A stretch of 39,695 nt of DNA from a virus. The stretch lies in IMG/VR virus record IMGVR_UViG_3300027849_000022, positions 1-39,695 of that record. One strand, 5' to 3'. Of the stretch, positions 1 to 6,189 are shown one piece after another. The position numbers were made by a program, and so were the translations under genes. Every line of letters starts with the position of its first letter. Position 1 is the stretch's first letter. Below the pieces are notes generated by a model, which worked only from the letters and a program-made list of their open reading frames with translations, did not search any database and had not been told where the DNA came from.

Positions 1-2
1 AA

Positions 3-167
3 AATGGATGGAATCCAACCACTTTTTATTTTAATACAACGGACGCAATGTCCCCTGGATTCTTTGATTTGTCTTATGATCCAAATTACAATATCTTTAG
101 AGATGCGTATAAAGTGTACTGGGATGCCGGTTGGAAAACTGAGTTGACATCAAATGGTTGCATTTAA
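3..167 (+). CDS. C-terminal end of an unidentified protein (partial)
   Basis: The reading frame is open from the left edge to the TAA at 165-167 and encodes 54 residues, starting NGWNPTTFYF and ending TSNGCI. It is rich in aromatic residues, Asn and Asp, with no membrane segment, which would fit a beta-rich structural or secreted protein. The start lies outside the window, so the family cannot be named. About 50 bases separate it from the next small gene. Confidence 0.6.
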   Translation, partial: NGWNPTTFYFNTTDAMSPGFFDLSYDPNYNIFRDAYKVYWDAGWKTELTSNGCI

Positions 168-219
168 ATAAACAAAAATAAAATAACAAGTATAATTAAT
201 AATTAAAACAAGTATATTT

Positions 220-312
220 ATGAAAGGAGCATTAGGATTAATTGCAATAGCAGCAGTAGTATGGGTTTTTTGGATGAGCTTTGAATGGCTTAGAAACCGC
301 AAAAATAAATAG
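220..312 (+). CDS. Small single-pass membrane protein (30 aa)
   Basis: A 30-residue frame starts at ATG 220 and stops at TAG 310-312, three bases before the next start. Residues 4-20 are a hydrophobic helix (GALGLIAIAAVVWVFW) followed by a basic tail (LRNRKNK), the usual layout of an inner-membrane micropeptide with its C-terminus in the cytoplasm. The tight spacing to the next membrane-protein gene supports it being real. Function is unknown; a role in lysis or in the host envelope is only a guess. Confidence 0.6.
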   Translation: MKGALGLIAIAAVVWVFWMSFEWLRNRKNK

Positions 313-314
313 AT

Positions 315-623
315 ATGGATTATATAAACACAGGGTTAGTTATAGGAAGTATATCAACTATAGTATTTTTGATACTTACACTCAAAAAGAGATGGTTTAA
401 AAAGGGAATGCTAGAAGATCTATTTCGTTGGTGGGACGGTAAAAGACATGACGGAGGAGATTTAATATTTTCTATAACAATAGGATTTTTTTCCGTGATT
501 TTAGCACCATTCTTGATATCATTAACATGGGGAGCAATATTACCGATAGGATTTATAGTCTTTATCGTATTAAAAATTAGAAAAAGAAACATAAATAAAA
601 ACAATAGAATTTTTAACAAGTAA
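315..623 (+). CDS. Small integral membrane protein, about three TM helices
   Basis: This 102-residue protein has hydrophobic segments at about residues 5-23, 49-68 and 70-88, separated by basic loops (LKKRWFKK, KIRKRNINKNN). It follows the 30-aa membrane protein with two bases between them and precedes an SPFH lipoprotein gene by 12 bases, so the three probably form one envelope-associated transcription unit. I recognise no family. The antisense frame over the same bases is a shadow. Confidence 0.75.
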   Translation: MDYINTGLVIGSISTIVFLILTLKKRWFKKGMLEDLFRWWDGKRHDGGDLIFSITIGFFSVILAPFLISLTWGAILPIGFIVFIVLKIRKRNINKNNRIFNK

Positions 624-635
624 AACAATTATAAG

Positions 636-1436
636 ATGAAAAAAGTATTTAGATTAGTAGTAGTATTATTATCATTATCATTTGGATCATGTACAACAGT
701 AGATTCAGGACACGCAGGGGTAGAAGTATCTTGGGGTGGAGAAACAAACATGAACGCAGTATATAACGAGGGAATGTCAACGGGACTTCATTGGATCTGG
801 GACGATATGGTTGAATACGATGTTAGAGAAAAGACTTTAGTTGAAAGATTTGAGTTTAATGATAAAGACAATATGGTAACTAAGGTTGAGCTAGCTTTAG
901 ATTATAGATTAGACAGAACTAAAGTCAACTATATACATAAAGAGATTTCAGATATTGAGATTAAAATTCTTAAGACATTAAAGTCAGCGGGAAAAGAAGT
1001 AGTACCACAATATTCAGCAATTGAATTAAATATTACTAAAAGAAATGAAGCTGAAGCTAAATTAGCGAGAATTATTGCTGATGAACTCCCTGAATTTTAT
1101 GTAACTTTTGCAAGATTACAAATGACTGATGTTGATATTCCATTAGAAGTATCTAGATTAGCAACTGAAACAGCAGTACAATTAGGACGTAACGAATTAG
1201 CAAAAAAGAAAGAAGCAGAACAAACAGCATTAGCAAAAGCAGCAGTTGCAAAATCTAAAGGTTTATTTGAAGCATCTGAATTCGATGTTAAAACTAAGAA
1301 ATTAATGTCACAGCCCGCAGTATTAAGATTATATGAAGCTGAGACTGATAGACAATGGGCATTGAAAGGTAAATCTAAGTACGGAAGTAATAACGTATTT
1401 GGAGCTGGAGTAAATATGTTTAAGAATTTAAACTAA
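636..1436 (+). CDS. SPFH/band-7 (prohibitin-like) lipoprotein
   Basis: The N-terminus is a lipoprotein signal peptide: Lys/Arg, a hydrophobic stretch, then the lipobox-like SFGSC with Cys19 as lipidation site. The rest fits the SPFH/band-7 fold: an early GHAGVEVSWGG strand, a beta-rich middle (VERFEFNDKDNMVTKVELALDYRLD), then a long Ala/Glu/Lys-rich helix (about residues 180-215, LAKKKEAEQTALAKAAVAKSKG) typical of prohibitin/stomatin proteins that form ring oligomers on membranes. At 266 residues it is a complete family member. It sits after two membrane-protein genes and before a noncoding region ending in a terminator. Its role in infection is unknown; membrane scaffolding or superinfection exclusion are possible. 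Confidence 0.85.
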   Translation: MKKVFRLVVVLLSLSFGSCTTVDSGHAGVEVSWGGETNMNAVYNEGMSTGLHWIWDDMVEYDVREKTLVERFEFNDKDNMVTKVELALDYRLDRTKVNYIHKEISDIEIKILKTLKSAGKEVVPQYSAIELNITKRNEAEAKLARIIADELPEFYVTFARLQMTDVDIPLEVSRLATETAVQLGRNELAKKKEAEQTALAKAAVAKSKGLFEASEFDVKTKKLMSQPAVLRLYEAETDRQWALKGKSKYGSNNVFGAGVNMFKNLN

Positions 1437-1566
1437 TTAATCAAAGACAAAAAACTCGTACTGACCGAAGGCATATAACAGTTGAGTCGACCAACATTAA
1501 AAAGACAGAGTAGGAGGTACAAGTATACTAGAAGGCTGGTAAAGATCCAGAAGATTAATTTAAACT
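1437..1566 (+). ncRNA. Noncoding stretch between the SPFH gene and its terminator; possible small RNA
   Basis: No ATG frame of useful length is present. Short complementary segments are visible: ACTC 1454-1457 with GAGT 1484-1487 enclosing CTG/CAG, and a CTGG/CCAG hairpin near 1540-1555. The segment ends in a strong rho-independent terminator (1567-1591). Its base composition is less AT-rich than ordinary spacers here. It may be a structured 3' UTR or a trans-acting RNA; no known RNA family, including tRNA, is recognisable. Confidence 0.3.
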
Positions 1567-1591
1567 AAGGGAGGCTAACGCTTCCCTTTTT
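1567..1591 (+). terminator. Rho-independent terminator after the SPFH gene region
   Basis: AAGGGAGGC (1567-1575) pairs with GCTTCCCTT (1580-1588), one G-U pair, around the loop TAAC, and a T run follows. It closes the upstream unit directly before the promoter unit at 1593. Confidence 0.85.
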
Positions 1592-1592
1592 A

Positions 1593-1675
1593 TTGTTAAT
1601 AACTTTTTAAAATAAATGCCCAAATGTTTTTTTATATCAAATAAAAGGTTTATATTTACATATAACAAATAATTA
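1593..1675 (+). promoter_or_regulatory. Repeated phage promoter unit, copy 1
   Basis: The block contains the dyad GTTAATAAC (1595-1603), then AAATAAATGCCCAAATG, a T tract, and the core TATATTTAC (1651-1659) followed by ATATAACAAATAATTAA. The same core occurs at 4177, 32055, 36984 and 37579, each time 21-29 bases before a start codon. TATATTTAC resembles the Bacteroidota -7 element TAnnTTTG. The ATG of the next gene lies 25 bases after the core, giving a short leader without a Shine-Dalgarno sequence. Confidence 0.75.
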
Positions 1676-1683
1676 ATAGCAAT

Positions 1684-1869
1684 ATGGACGTTCACACACA
1701 AACAACACTTGAAATCGAATTTAATGCAGGAATAGAATTTACACCTACTGTAATATTCGATGGAATAGAATTAGCAGGAAAAATGTTTAGTAATAAAACT
1801 CATCAAATAGAAGAATTACTAGATTATATTACCTACAACGAAAACGGAGGATGTGACGTATTCATTTAA
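1684..1869 (+). CDS. Hypothetical small protein (61 aa)
   Basis: The first gene after promoter unit copy 1, with its ATG 25 bases after the TATATTTAC core. The protein is acidic and beta-prone (TTLEIEFNAGIEFTPTVIFDG) with no membrane segment or metal motif. It leads a run of unknown genes to about 4124. I do not recognise it. Confidence 0.65.
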   Translation: MDVHTQTTLEIEFNAGIEFTPTVIFDGIELAGKMFSNKTHQIEELLDYITYNENGGCDVFI

Positions 1870-1897
1870 AATAAATTAACCCTAAAAAACAAACACC

Positions 1898-2824
1898 ATG
1901 AAAAATTCAATTAAAGTAGGTTACGATTCAAAAACAAATTTATATACTTTCAAAACACCCGGAGGTTACACTGCTAAAAATGTATGTGTAAACGGTAACC
2001 CAATTACAGATCCTTTAAGAGGCCAGAAGGTTGGAGAACTAATGACTATGAATGAAAAACCAGAAACTATTACCTACGAAACTTCTCAAAGAACTTTGAT
2101 TGGCTATGACTGTATCGAAACAAACACTACAGTTTCAGTCAAATCATATCTTGAAATGAAAGCTCTTATTGAAATTACTAGAGAATATTATGATTCAGAC
2201 GATGGTGATGGTTATACATATGATTCAATCGAAGATGAAGTAGTTGCTACACGTTTCTTTAGAAATTATAAAGCAATTTATGAAAATGTTGATACAGTTC
2301 ATAATATGGATATTGAATTTATTAACTACCCAGTAAGTGAATACTTAAATATTGTTCCATTGTATTCTATCGATGCTAAGAATGTATTTGAAACTAAATG
2401 TAAATACACACCAAACAATATTGATACATTTAAAGACCTTTATAAAGCAAGAGGAATTGATATTTCTCGTATTGATATCCCAACGCATTCAGGTTTAAGA
2501 TACGCTACTATTGATAAAAAGTATATTTCTGGTATGGAAGCATTTGAAAGATCTTTAAATAGAGAAATTATTGCATCTTACGATGAATGTATTACTACAA
2601 TGAATTCTGCTAAAAGTAAATTAACTGAATTACTTAACTTCCATTTTGCAAAACAATCTCAAAATGTTTTAGATGAATCAACTGTAGGTAGTTTATTAAC
2701 TCAATTACAAAATTTGCAAACTTCAGTTAATAAATTGGATGTTAAGGTAAAGGATGAAACTTCTCAACGAAGTGTTTCTCAAAGAATTAACGAACTAATT
2801 AGAGTTTATAAAGAATTAGCATAA
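1898..2824 (+). CDS. Hypothetical protein with C-terminal coiled coil (308 aa)
   Basis: A cytoplasmic-looking 308-residue protein without signal peptide or membrane helix. The N-terminal 100 residues are beta-prone, an acidic loop (YYDSDDGDGYTYDSIEDE) lies near residues 93-110, and residues about 255-308 form a heptad-rich helix (LLTQLQNLQTSVNKLDVKV, then RINELIRVYKELA), suggesting oligomerisation. It probably shares the unit started by the promoter at 1593-1675. No family is recognised; an early host-takeover or structural role cannot be told apart. Confidence 0.75.
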   Translation: MKNSIKVGYDSKTNLYTFKTPGGYTAKNVCVNGNPITDPLRGQKVGELMTMNEKPETITYETSQRTLIGYDCIETNTTVSVKSYLEMKALIEITREYYDSDDGDGYTYDSIEDEVVATRFFRNYKAIYENVDTVHNMDIEFINYPVSEYLNIVPLYSIDAKNVFETKCKYTPNNIDTFKDLYKARGIDISRIDIPTHSGLRYATIDKKYISGMEAFERSLNREIIASYDECITTMNSAKSKLTELLNFHFAKQSQNVLDESTVGSLLTQLQNLQTSVNKLDVKVKDETSQRSVSQRINELIRVYKELA

Positions 2825-2850
2825 TTATCACTATTAAAACAATAAACGCA

Positions 2851-3156
2851 ATGAATATAGAATACTGGAAAAAAAGATGTGAATTAGCTGAAATGTATAT
2901 AGAGGAAAGCCCATGTGACCCCGATATAACTATGCAACAATTAGCAGCCTATATTGCGTGGGAGTATTTTAAAGACAATTTAGAAGACGCTATTAAGAGT
3001 ACGGAGTTTAAGGATAAACCAAAACTAAGCTTTGGAGATTGGAAATTTAGTCAAGGATTAAGATATATGTCTGACTTCACTTATAAAAATGCAAAAGGCG
3101 AATTGTTTGATGTTGATGTTGTGAACAAAACGTATGATGATTACTATAACCTTTAA
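2851..3156 (+). CDS. Hypothetical protein (101 aa)
   Basis: The ATG lies 26 bases after the previous stop. It is a mostly helical, acidic protein with several aromatic residues and no signal peptide. The next start is preceded by the recurrent TATAATAACTAAAT element (3167-3180). No family is recognised. Confidence 0.7.
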   Translation: MNIEYWKKRCELAEMYIEESPCDPDITMQQLAAYIAWEYFKDNLEDAIKSTEFKDKPKLSFGDWKFSQGLRYMSDFTYKNAKGELFDVDVVNKTYDDYYNL

Positions 3157-3166
3157 AAAATAGAAT

Positions 3167-3180
3167 TATAATAACTAAAT
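3167..3180 (+). promoter_or_regulatory. TATAATAACTAAAT element (copy 1)
   Basis: This 14-mer lies 10 bases before the ATG at 3190. Identical copies occur at 3462 and 34931 and a one-base variant at 27917, all just upstream of genes. It may be a second, perhaps late, promoter class (compare T4 late TATAAATA), or a translation-start context. Confidence 0.4.
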
Positions 3181-3189
3181 TAAATAAAA

Positions 3190-3444
3190 ATGGACAAATT
3201 ATTAGAAGAATTTATTAAAGATTGGAGATTAAAAAACAATAGTAAAGACGCTATTTACTCATCATATCACTATGATGCTATGATTGAATTTGCTAAACAA
3301 TACCATGCCAAGCAATTAACTTTAACCGATGTTGTAGAGCAAAGCGAACAGTTAGTTTGCGATAAAAAAGAATTAGATTGCCCTTATGATTTCACAAGCA
3401 GATGTACAATGGGTAGATGTTATTGTAAACCTAAAGCAAACTAA
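3190..3444 (+). CDS. Hypothetical protein with Cys-rich C-terminus (84 aa)
   Basis: The first 60 residues are helical; the last 25 hold five cysteines (C at DK, DCPYD, RCTM, RCYC), spaced so that a small zinc site or disulfides are possible. It is flanked on both sides by TATAATAACTAAAT elements, so it may be transcribed alone or read through. No family is recognised. Confidence 0.65.
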   Translation: MDKLLEEFIKDWRLKNNSKDAIYSSYHYDAMIEFAKQYHAKQLTLTDVVEQSEQLVCDKKELDCPYDFTSRCTMGRCYCKPKAN

Positions 3445-3461
3445 TTGTCTACAACTACTTA

Positions 3462-3475
3462 TATAATAACTAAAT
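3462..3475 (+). promoter_or_regulatory. TATAATAACTAAAT element (copy 2)
   Basis: Identical 14-mer, here 43 bases before the ATG at 3519 and inside a 74-base spacer. The larger distance to the start argues for a promoter role rather than a ribosome-binding context. Confidence 0.45.
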
Positions 3476-3518
3476 GTATTACAATTTAACCTAAAGTACT
3501 ATTAAAATTAAACGAATT

Positions 3519-4124
3519 ATGATAAACAATATAGAATTAATCAAACCGCTTTTAAACTTTGAAAAGAAAGGTGACTTTTATATGTTATATGTTTTCAAAA
3601 GAAAGAAAGACCAGCCTGAAGGAGAAAGGGATAACCACCAATCGGTAAGAACTATTAAGACTTATTGTATTGAGAGTATCGACCATTTAGAACGTAGATA
3701 TGATGAGGCAATTCAACTATGTGAGATGTTTAAAGCACGTGCATACATTCATGTACAAAAACAAAATCATTTTGATGTATCGCTTAATATGATGGTTCAA
3801 TTAGCTCAGAGAATTCAAAATGAACAACACAATCAAAAGGGATTATTCGATTCAGTTGTTGGCCAAATCAAAACTAACGAAAAGAGATGGATAATAGACG
3901 TGGATGATATTATGGAGGCAAGTCCATTAATGATAGCATATATTAATTTCTCATGTAAGCCATATGGTTCAAAGGTATATGAGGTAATTCCAACTAAGAA
4001 TGGTCATCATTTAATCACCGGTAAATTTGATGTAATGAAGTTTAAGGAGAATTACCCAAACATTGATATCCAAAAGCGGAATCCAACTTTATTGTATTTT
4101 CCAGATAGTTTAAAAGATTGTTAA
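3519..4124 (+). CDS. Conserved-looking phage protein of unknown function (201 aa)
   Basis: A soluble 201-residue protein. The N-terminal half has a basic patch (FKRKKDQPEGERDNHQSVR). The C-terminal half contains WIIDVDDIME and VIPTKNGHHLITGKFD, an order of acidic pair, then Gly-His, then hydrophobic-Asp that loosely recalls archaeo-eukaryotic-primase or related nucleotidyl folds. That is a weak motif resemblance, not a family assignment. Its stop codon overlaps the GTTAATAAC dyad of promoter unit copy 2. Confidence 0.75.
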   Translation: MINNIELIKPLLNFEKKGDFYMLYVFKRKKDQPEGERDNHQSVRTIKTYCIESIDHLERRYDEAIQLCEMFKARAYIHVQKQNHFDVSLNMMVQLAQRIQNEQHNQKGLFDSVVGQIKTNEKRWIIDVDDIMEASPLMIAYINFSCKPYGSKVYEVIPTKNGHHLITGKFDVMKFKENYPNIDIQKRNPTLLYFPDSLKDC

Positions 4125-4202
4125 TAACTTTTTGAAATTAAGTGATACTAAGTTTTTTTGTATCACTTTTTTTGTTTATATTTACATATAACAAATAATT
4201 AA
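4118..4202 (+). promoter_or_regulatory. Repeated phage promoter unit, copy 2, with embedded terminator
   Basis: The unit starts with GTTAATAAC (4120-4128), overlapping the stop of the 201-aa gene, contains a terminator hairpin (4140-4168), then a T tract running into TTTG and the core TATATTTAC (4177-4185). The ATG of the next gene lies 25 bases downstream. End of one unit and start of the next are therefore fused within 85 bases. Confidence 0.75.
4140..4174 (+). terminator. Rho-independent terminator inside promoter unit 2
   Basis: AAGTGATAC (4140-4148) pairs perfectly with GTATCACTT (4160-4168) around an 11-base T-rich loop, followed by more Ts. It would stop transcripts from the 201-aa gene just before the promoter core. 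Confidence 0.8.
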
Positions 4203-4209
4203 AAGCATT

Positions 4210-4425
4210 ATGAGTAGTTTAAATAGTATTAGTAAAGAATTAGGTTACCGGGATGTTGCTCATTTAGAAATGAATTTAGATGGAGACATTGAACTTAGTA
4301 AATATTGGGAAATTATTAAGGAATTATATTCAGAAGCAGAAGAGTTATATGAATTAGCTTATAATAACTGTAGCGGACTTGCTCATGATGAATTAAATGA
4401 AATTGTAAATAAATACGAAAAATAA
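4210..4425 (+). CDS. Hypothetical acidic helical protein (71 aa)
   Basis: First gene after promoter unit 2. It is a short, acidic, all-helical protein (IIKELYSEAEELYELAYNN) without membrane segment, six bases before the next gene. No family recognised; probably an early accessory protein, judging only from the promoter class. Confidence 0.65.
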   Translation: MSSLNSISKELGYRDVAHLEMNLDGDIELSKYWEIIKELYSEAEELYELAYNNCSGLAHDELNEIVNKYEK

Positions 4426-4431
4426 ATAATT

Positions 4432-4746
4432 ATGGAAAGAATAGAACAAATTAAAATAGTAAAAAAATTAGTAGAAGTTTCTTTTGATGAGAATGCAATG
4501 TACTCAGGAATAGATGATATGAATGAAGAAAATAAAAATCATATCATAAATATAGGAACTTCAATCTTATGTACTAAATGGGAAATAGGATTTGAAGGAG
4601 GAGGATTTGTACAGGCAGTTGTAGCTAATGATCTTATGAAAGCAGTTGGAAGCGCGGACGGGACATCACTTAAAGGTTTAAAATTCTTTGCATCTTTATT
4701 ATATAATACACCTAGGCCAACGACACTGATACATTTAACTGATTAA
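4432..4746 (+). CDS. Hypothetical protein (104 aa)
   Basis: Follows the 71-aa gene by six bases and is probably in the same transcript. The protein has helical ends and a Gly-rich middle (WEIGFEGGGFVQAVVAND). No signal peptide or known motif. Confidence 0.7.
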   Translation: MERIEQIKIVKKLVEVSFDENAMYSGIDDMNEENKNHIINIGTSILCTKWEIGFEGGGFVQAVVANDLMKAVGSADGTSLKGLKFFASLLYNTPRPTTLIHLTD

Positions 4747-4801
4747 ATATTATGAAACTACTATAATATATTAATATATATAATAAATAAACTATAAGAT
4801 T

Positions 4802-5662
4802 ATGAAAGAATTTAAAAAGTTAGTATTGGTAATAAGTATATTATTAATGTCCTCATGTGGAGCATCATTCCAAATATCGACAACGAACCATGACCCAATC
4901 TACGATTCAAATGGGAATGTAGTAGAGGTTATAGAGACTGAAATGCAATTAGATAGAAAATTAAGAGATGATTTTAATTTTAGATATGATTATGCTCAAT
5001 ATGCAAAATCTCAGCCTAGATCATTTGATTGGAATAATAGAATATTAAGGAATAATAGATTTAATAGATTTAATTTCAATAACAGATATGGATGGAATAA
5101 CGCATCGAGCTATAATTCATATTGGAACAGAGACCAAATGTGGGATGATTGGTTATGGGGATATTCATCTATGAATTATGGAATAGGATGGTCTTATAGT
5201 TGGGGAAACAACTCTTGGAACAGTAATAGCTGGAATAGTCCTTATGGATGGAATAACCAATATGGATGGGGCAATGGATACGGCAATGTATATGGCAATG
5301 GATGGGGCAATGTATATTATGGTAGAGGGTATAACATGAACGGTAGGCGCGGAAGTACGTTAGGTACATTTTCTAGAAAAACTACAAGAAACGGAAGGGC
5401 CCATTCCTCTATGATAGAATCTACTAAAAGAACTACAAAACCTAGAAGAGTTATTAGAACTAATATCACACCTATTAATAACAATAGTACAACACCTATT
5501 AATAGCACAAAACCTAGAAGAGTTATTAGAACCAAACCTGTTAGAAATAATACAAGGACAATAACTCCTACACGAACTAGATCAACAGTTCCTACACGAA
5601 CTAGATCAACAGTTCCTACTAGAAATAATGTACCTAGATCTAATATACCAAGAAAGCAATAA
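4802..5662 (+). CDS. Lipoprotein with Asn/Trp/Tyr/Gly-rich low-complexity core
   Basis: A lipoprotein signal peptide ends in LLMSSC with Cys19 as predicted lipidation site. After a short folded-looking segment (residues 20-75) come about 100 residues of Asn, Trp, Tyr, Gly and Ser (NSWNSNSWNSPYGWNN type), then a very basic Arg/Thr/Pro tail with short repeats (KPRRVIRTN, TRTRSTVP). This suggests a surface-anchored, disordered or glycine/tyrosine-rich protein that may bind cell wall, DNA or other polyanions through its tail. Biased composition prevents a family call. A role in altering the host envelope is inferred from the lipobox only. Confidence 0.8.
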   Translation: MKEFKKLVLVISILLMSSCGASFQISTTNHDPIYDSNGNVVEVIETEMQLDRKLRDDFNFRYDYAQYAKSQPRSFDWNNRILRNNRFNRFNFNNRYGWNNASSYNSYWNRDQMWDDWLWGYSSMNYGIGWSYSWGNNSWNSNSWNSPYGWNNQYGWGNGYGNVYGNGWGNVYYGRGYNMNGRRGSTLGTFSRKTTRNGRAHSSMIESTKRTTKPRRVIRTNITPINNNSTTPINSTKPRRVIRTKPVRNNTRTITPTRTRSTVPTRTRSTVPTRNNVPRSNIPRKQ

Positions 5663-5696
5663 TGAAACTTTAAGTAATATTATAATATAATACTAT

Positions 5697-5828
5697 ATGA
5701 AAGACATTAGAGAAACACAAGGTAGATCGAAATCACAAATAAAAAAAAACTATGAAATATCAGGTATAATCTGGTCAAGTGGTTTAATCTTTGTAATAGT
5801 ATACAGTATTATTAACATATTAATATAA
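5697..5828 (+). CDS. Small membrane protein with C-terminal helix (43 aa)
   Basis: ATG at 5697, TAA at 5826-5828, 43 residues. The first 20 are polar and basic (KDIRETQGRSKSQIKKN); residues 21-43 are a strongly hydrophobic helix (ISGIIWSSGLIFVIVYSIIN), so it is probably a tail-anchored membrane peptide. It fills the gap between the lipoprotein gene and the next gene, five bases before it. The upstream AT element TATAATATAATACTATATG resembles other start regions here. Confidence 0.6.
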   Translation: MKDIRETQGRSKSQIKKNYEISGIIWSSGLIFVIVYSIINILI

Positions 5829-5833
5829 TATAA

Positions 5834-6046
5834 ATGGCTAAATTTAAAAATACAAAAAACTGGAAAACTAAAATAGTTGAAGGTAGAAGAATGATGATCT
5901 GTATGAATTCAGATTTAGAGAAAAGCAAATACCCAGATTGGGCACCTAATGACGGTGAAACCAAATGTAATGAATGGGTTGAAGTTGGTCATAATACAGA
6001 TATGGTACTTTGTAGCTTTTGTACAAGAAGATCTTTAGAGTTATGA
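5834..6046 (+). CDS. Small zinc-ribbon-like protein (70 aa)
   Basis: A 70-residue basic protein with four cysteines (Cys23, Cys45, Cys60, Cys63, the last two as CSFC) and a His at 53, compatible with one structural zinc site. It lies five bases after the small membrane peptide and just before a strong terminator, so it is probably last in its unit. The metal site is inferred from spacing; function unknown. Confidence 0.7.
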   Translation: MAKFKNTKNWKTKIVEGRRMMICMNSDLEKSKYPDWAPNDGETKCNEWVEVGHNTDMVLCSFCTRRSLEL

Positions 6047-6097
6047 TATATAACAAGTAACGAATAAATTGCTAATAAATTGAAAAATGAAGTTTTT

Positions 6098-6127
6098 AAA
6101 GACTGGTTCTAAACCAGTCTTTTTTTT
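6098..6127 (+). terminator. Rho-independent terminator before the ClpC-like gene
   Basis: AAAGACTGGTT (6098-6108) and AACCAGTCTTT (6112-6122) form a perfect stem with a 3-base loop and a T run to 6127. Confidence 0.9.
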
Positions 6128-6144
6128 CAATAATAAATAAACAA

Positions 6145-6158
6145 ACCCGCGTTCGGGT
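6145..6158 (+). other. Small GC hairpin in the leader of the ClpC-like gene
   Basis: ACCCG (6145-6149), loop CGTT, CGGGT (6154-6158) in an otherwise very AT-rich leader 30 bases before the ATG. It may mark or stabilise the 5' end of the mRNA. No T run follows, so it is not a terminator. Confidence 0.4.
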
Positions 6159-6189
6159 ATACAATAACTATAACATTAATTAAATATAA

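Noticed and set aside
1437-1566. tRNA or tmRNA in the noncoding stretch
   Set aside because: No acceptor stem, GTTCRA T-loop or CCA end; the short pairings do not make a cloverleaf.
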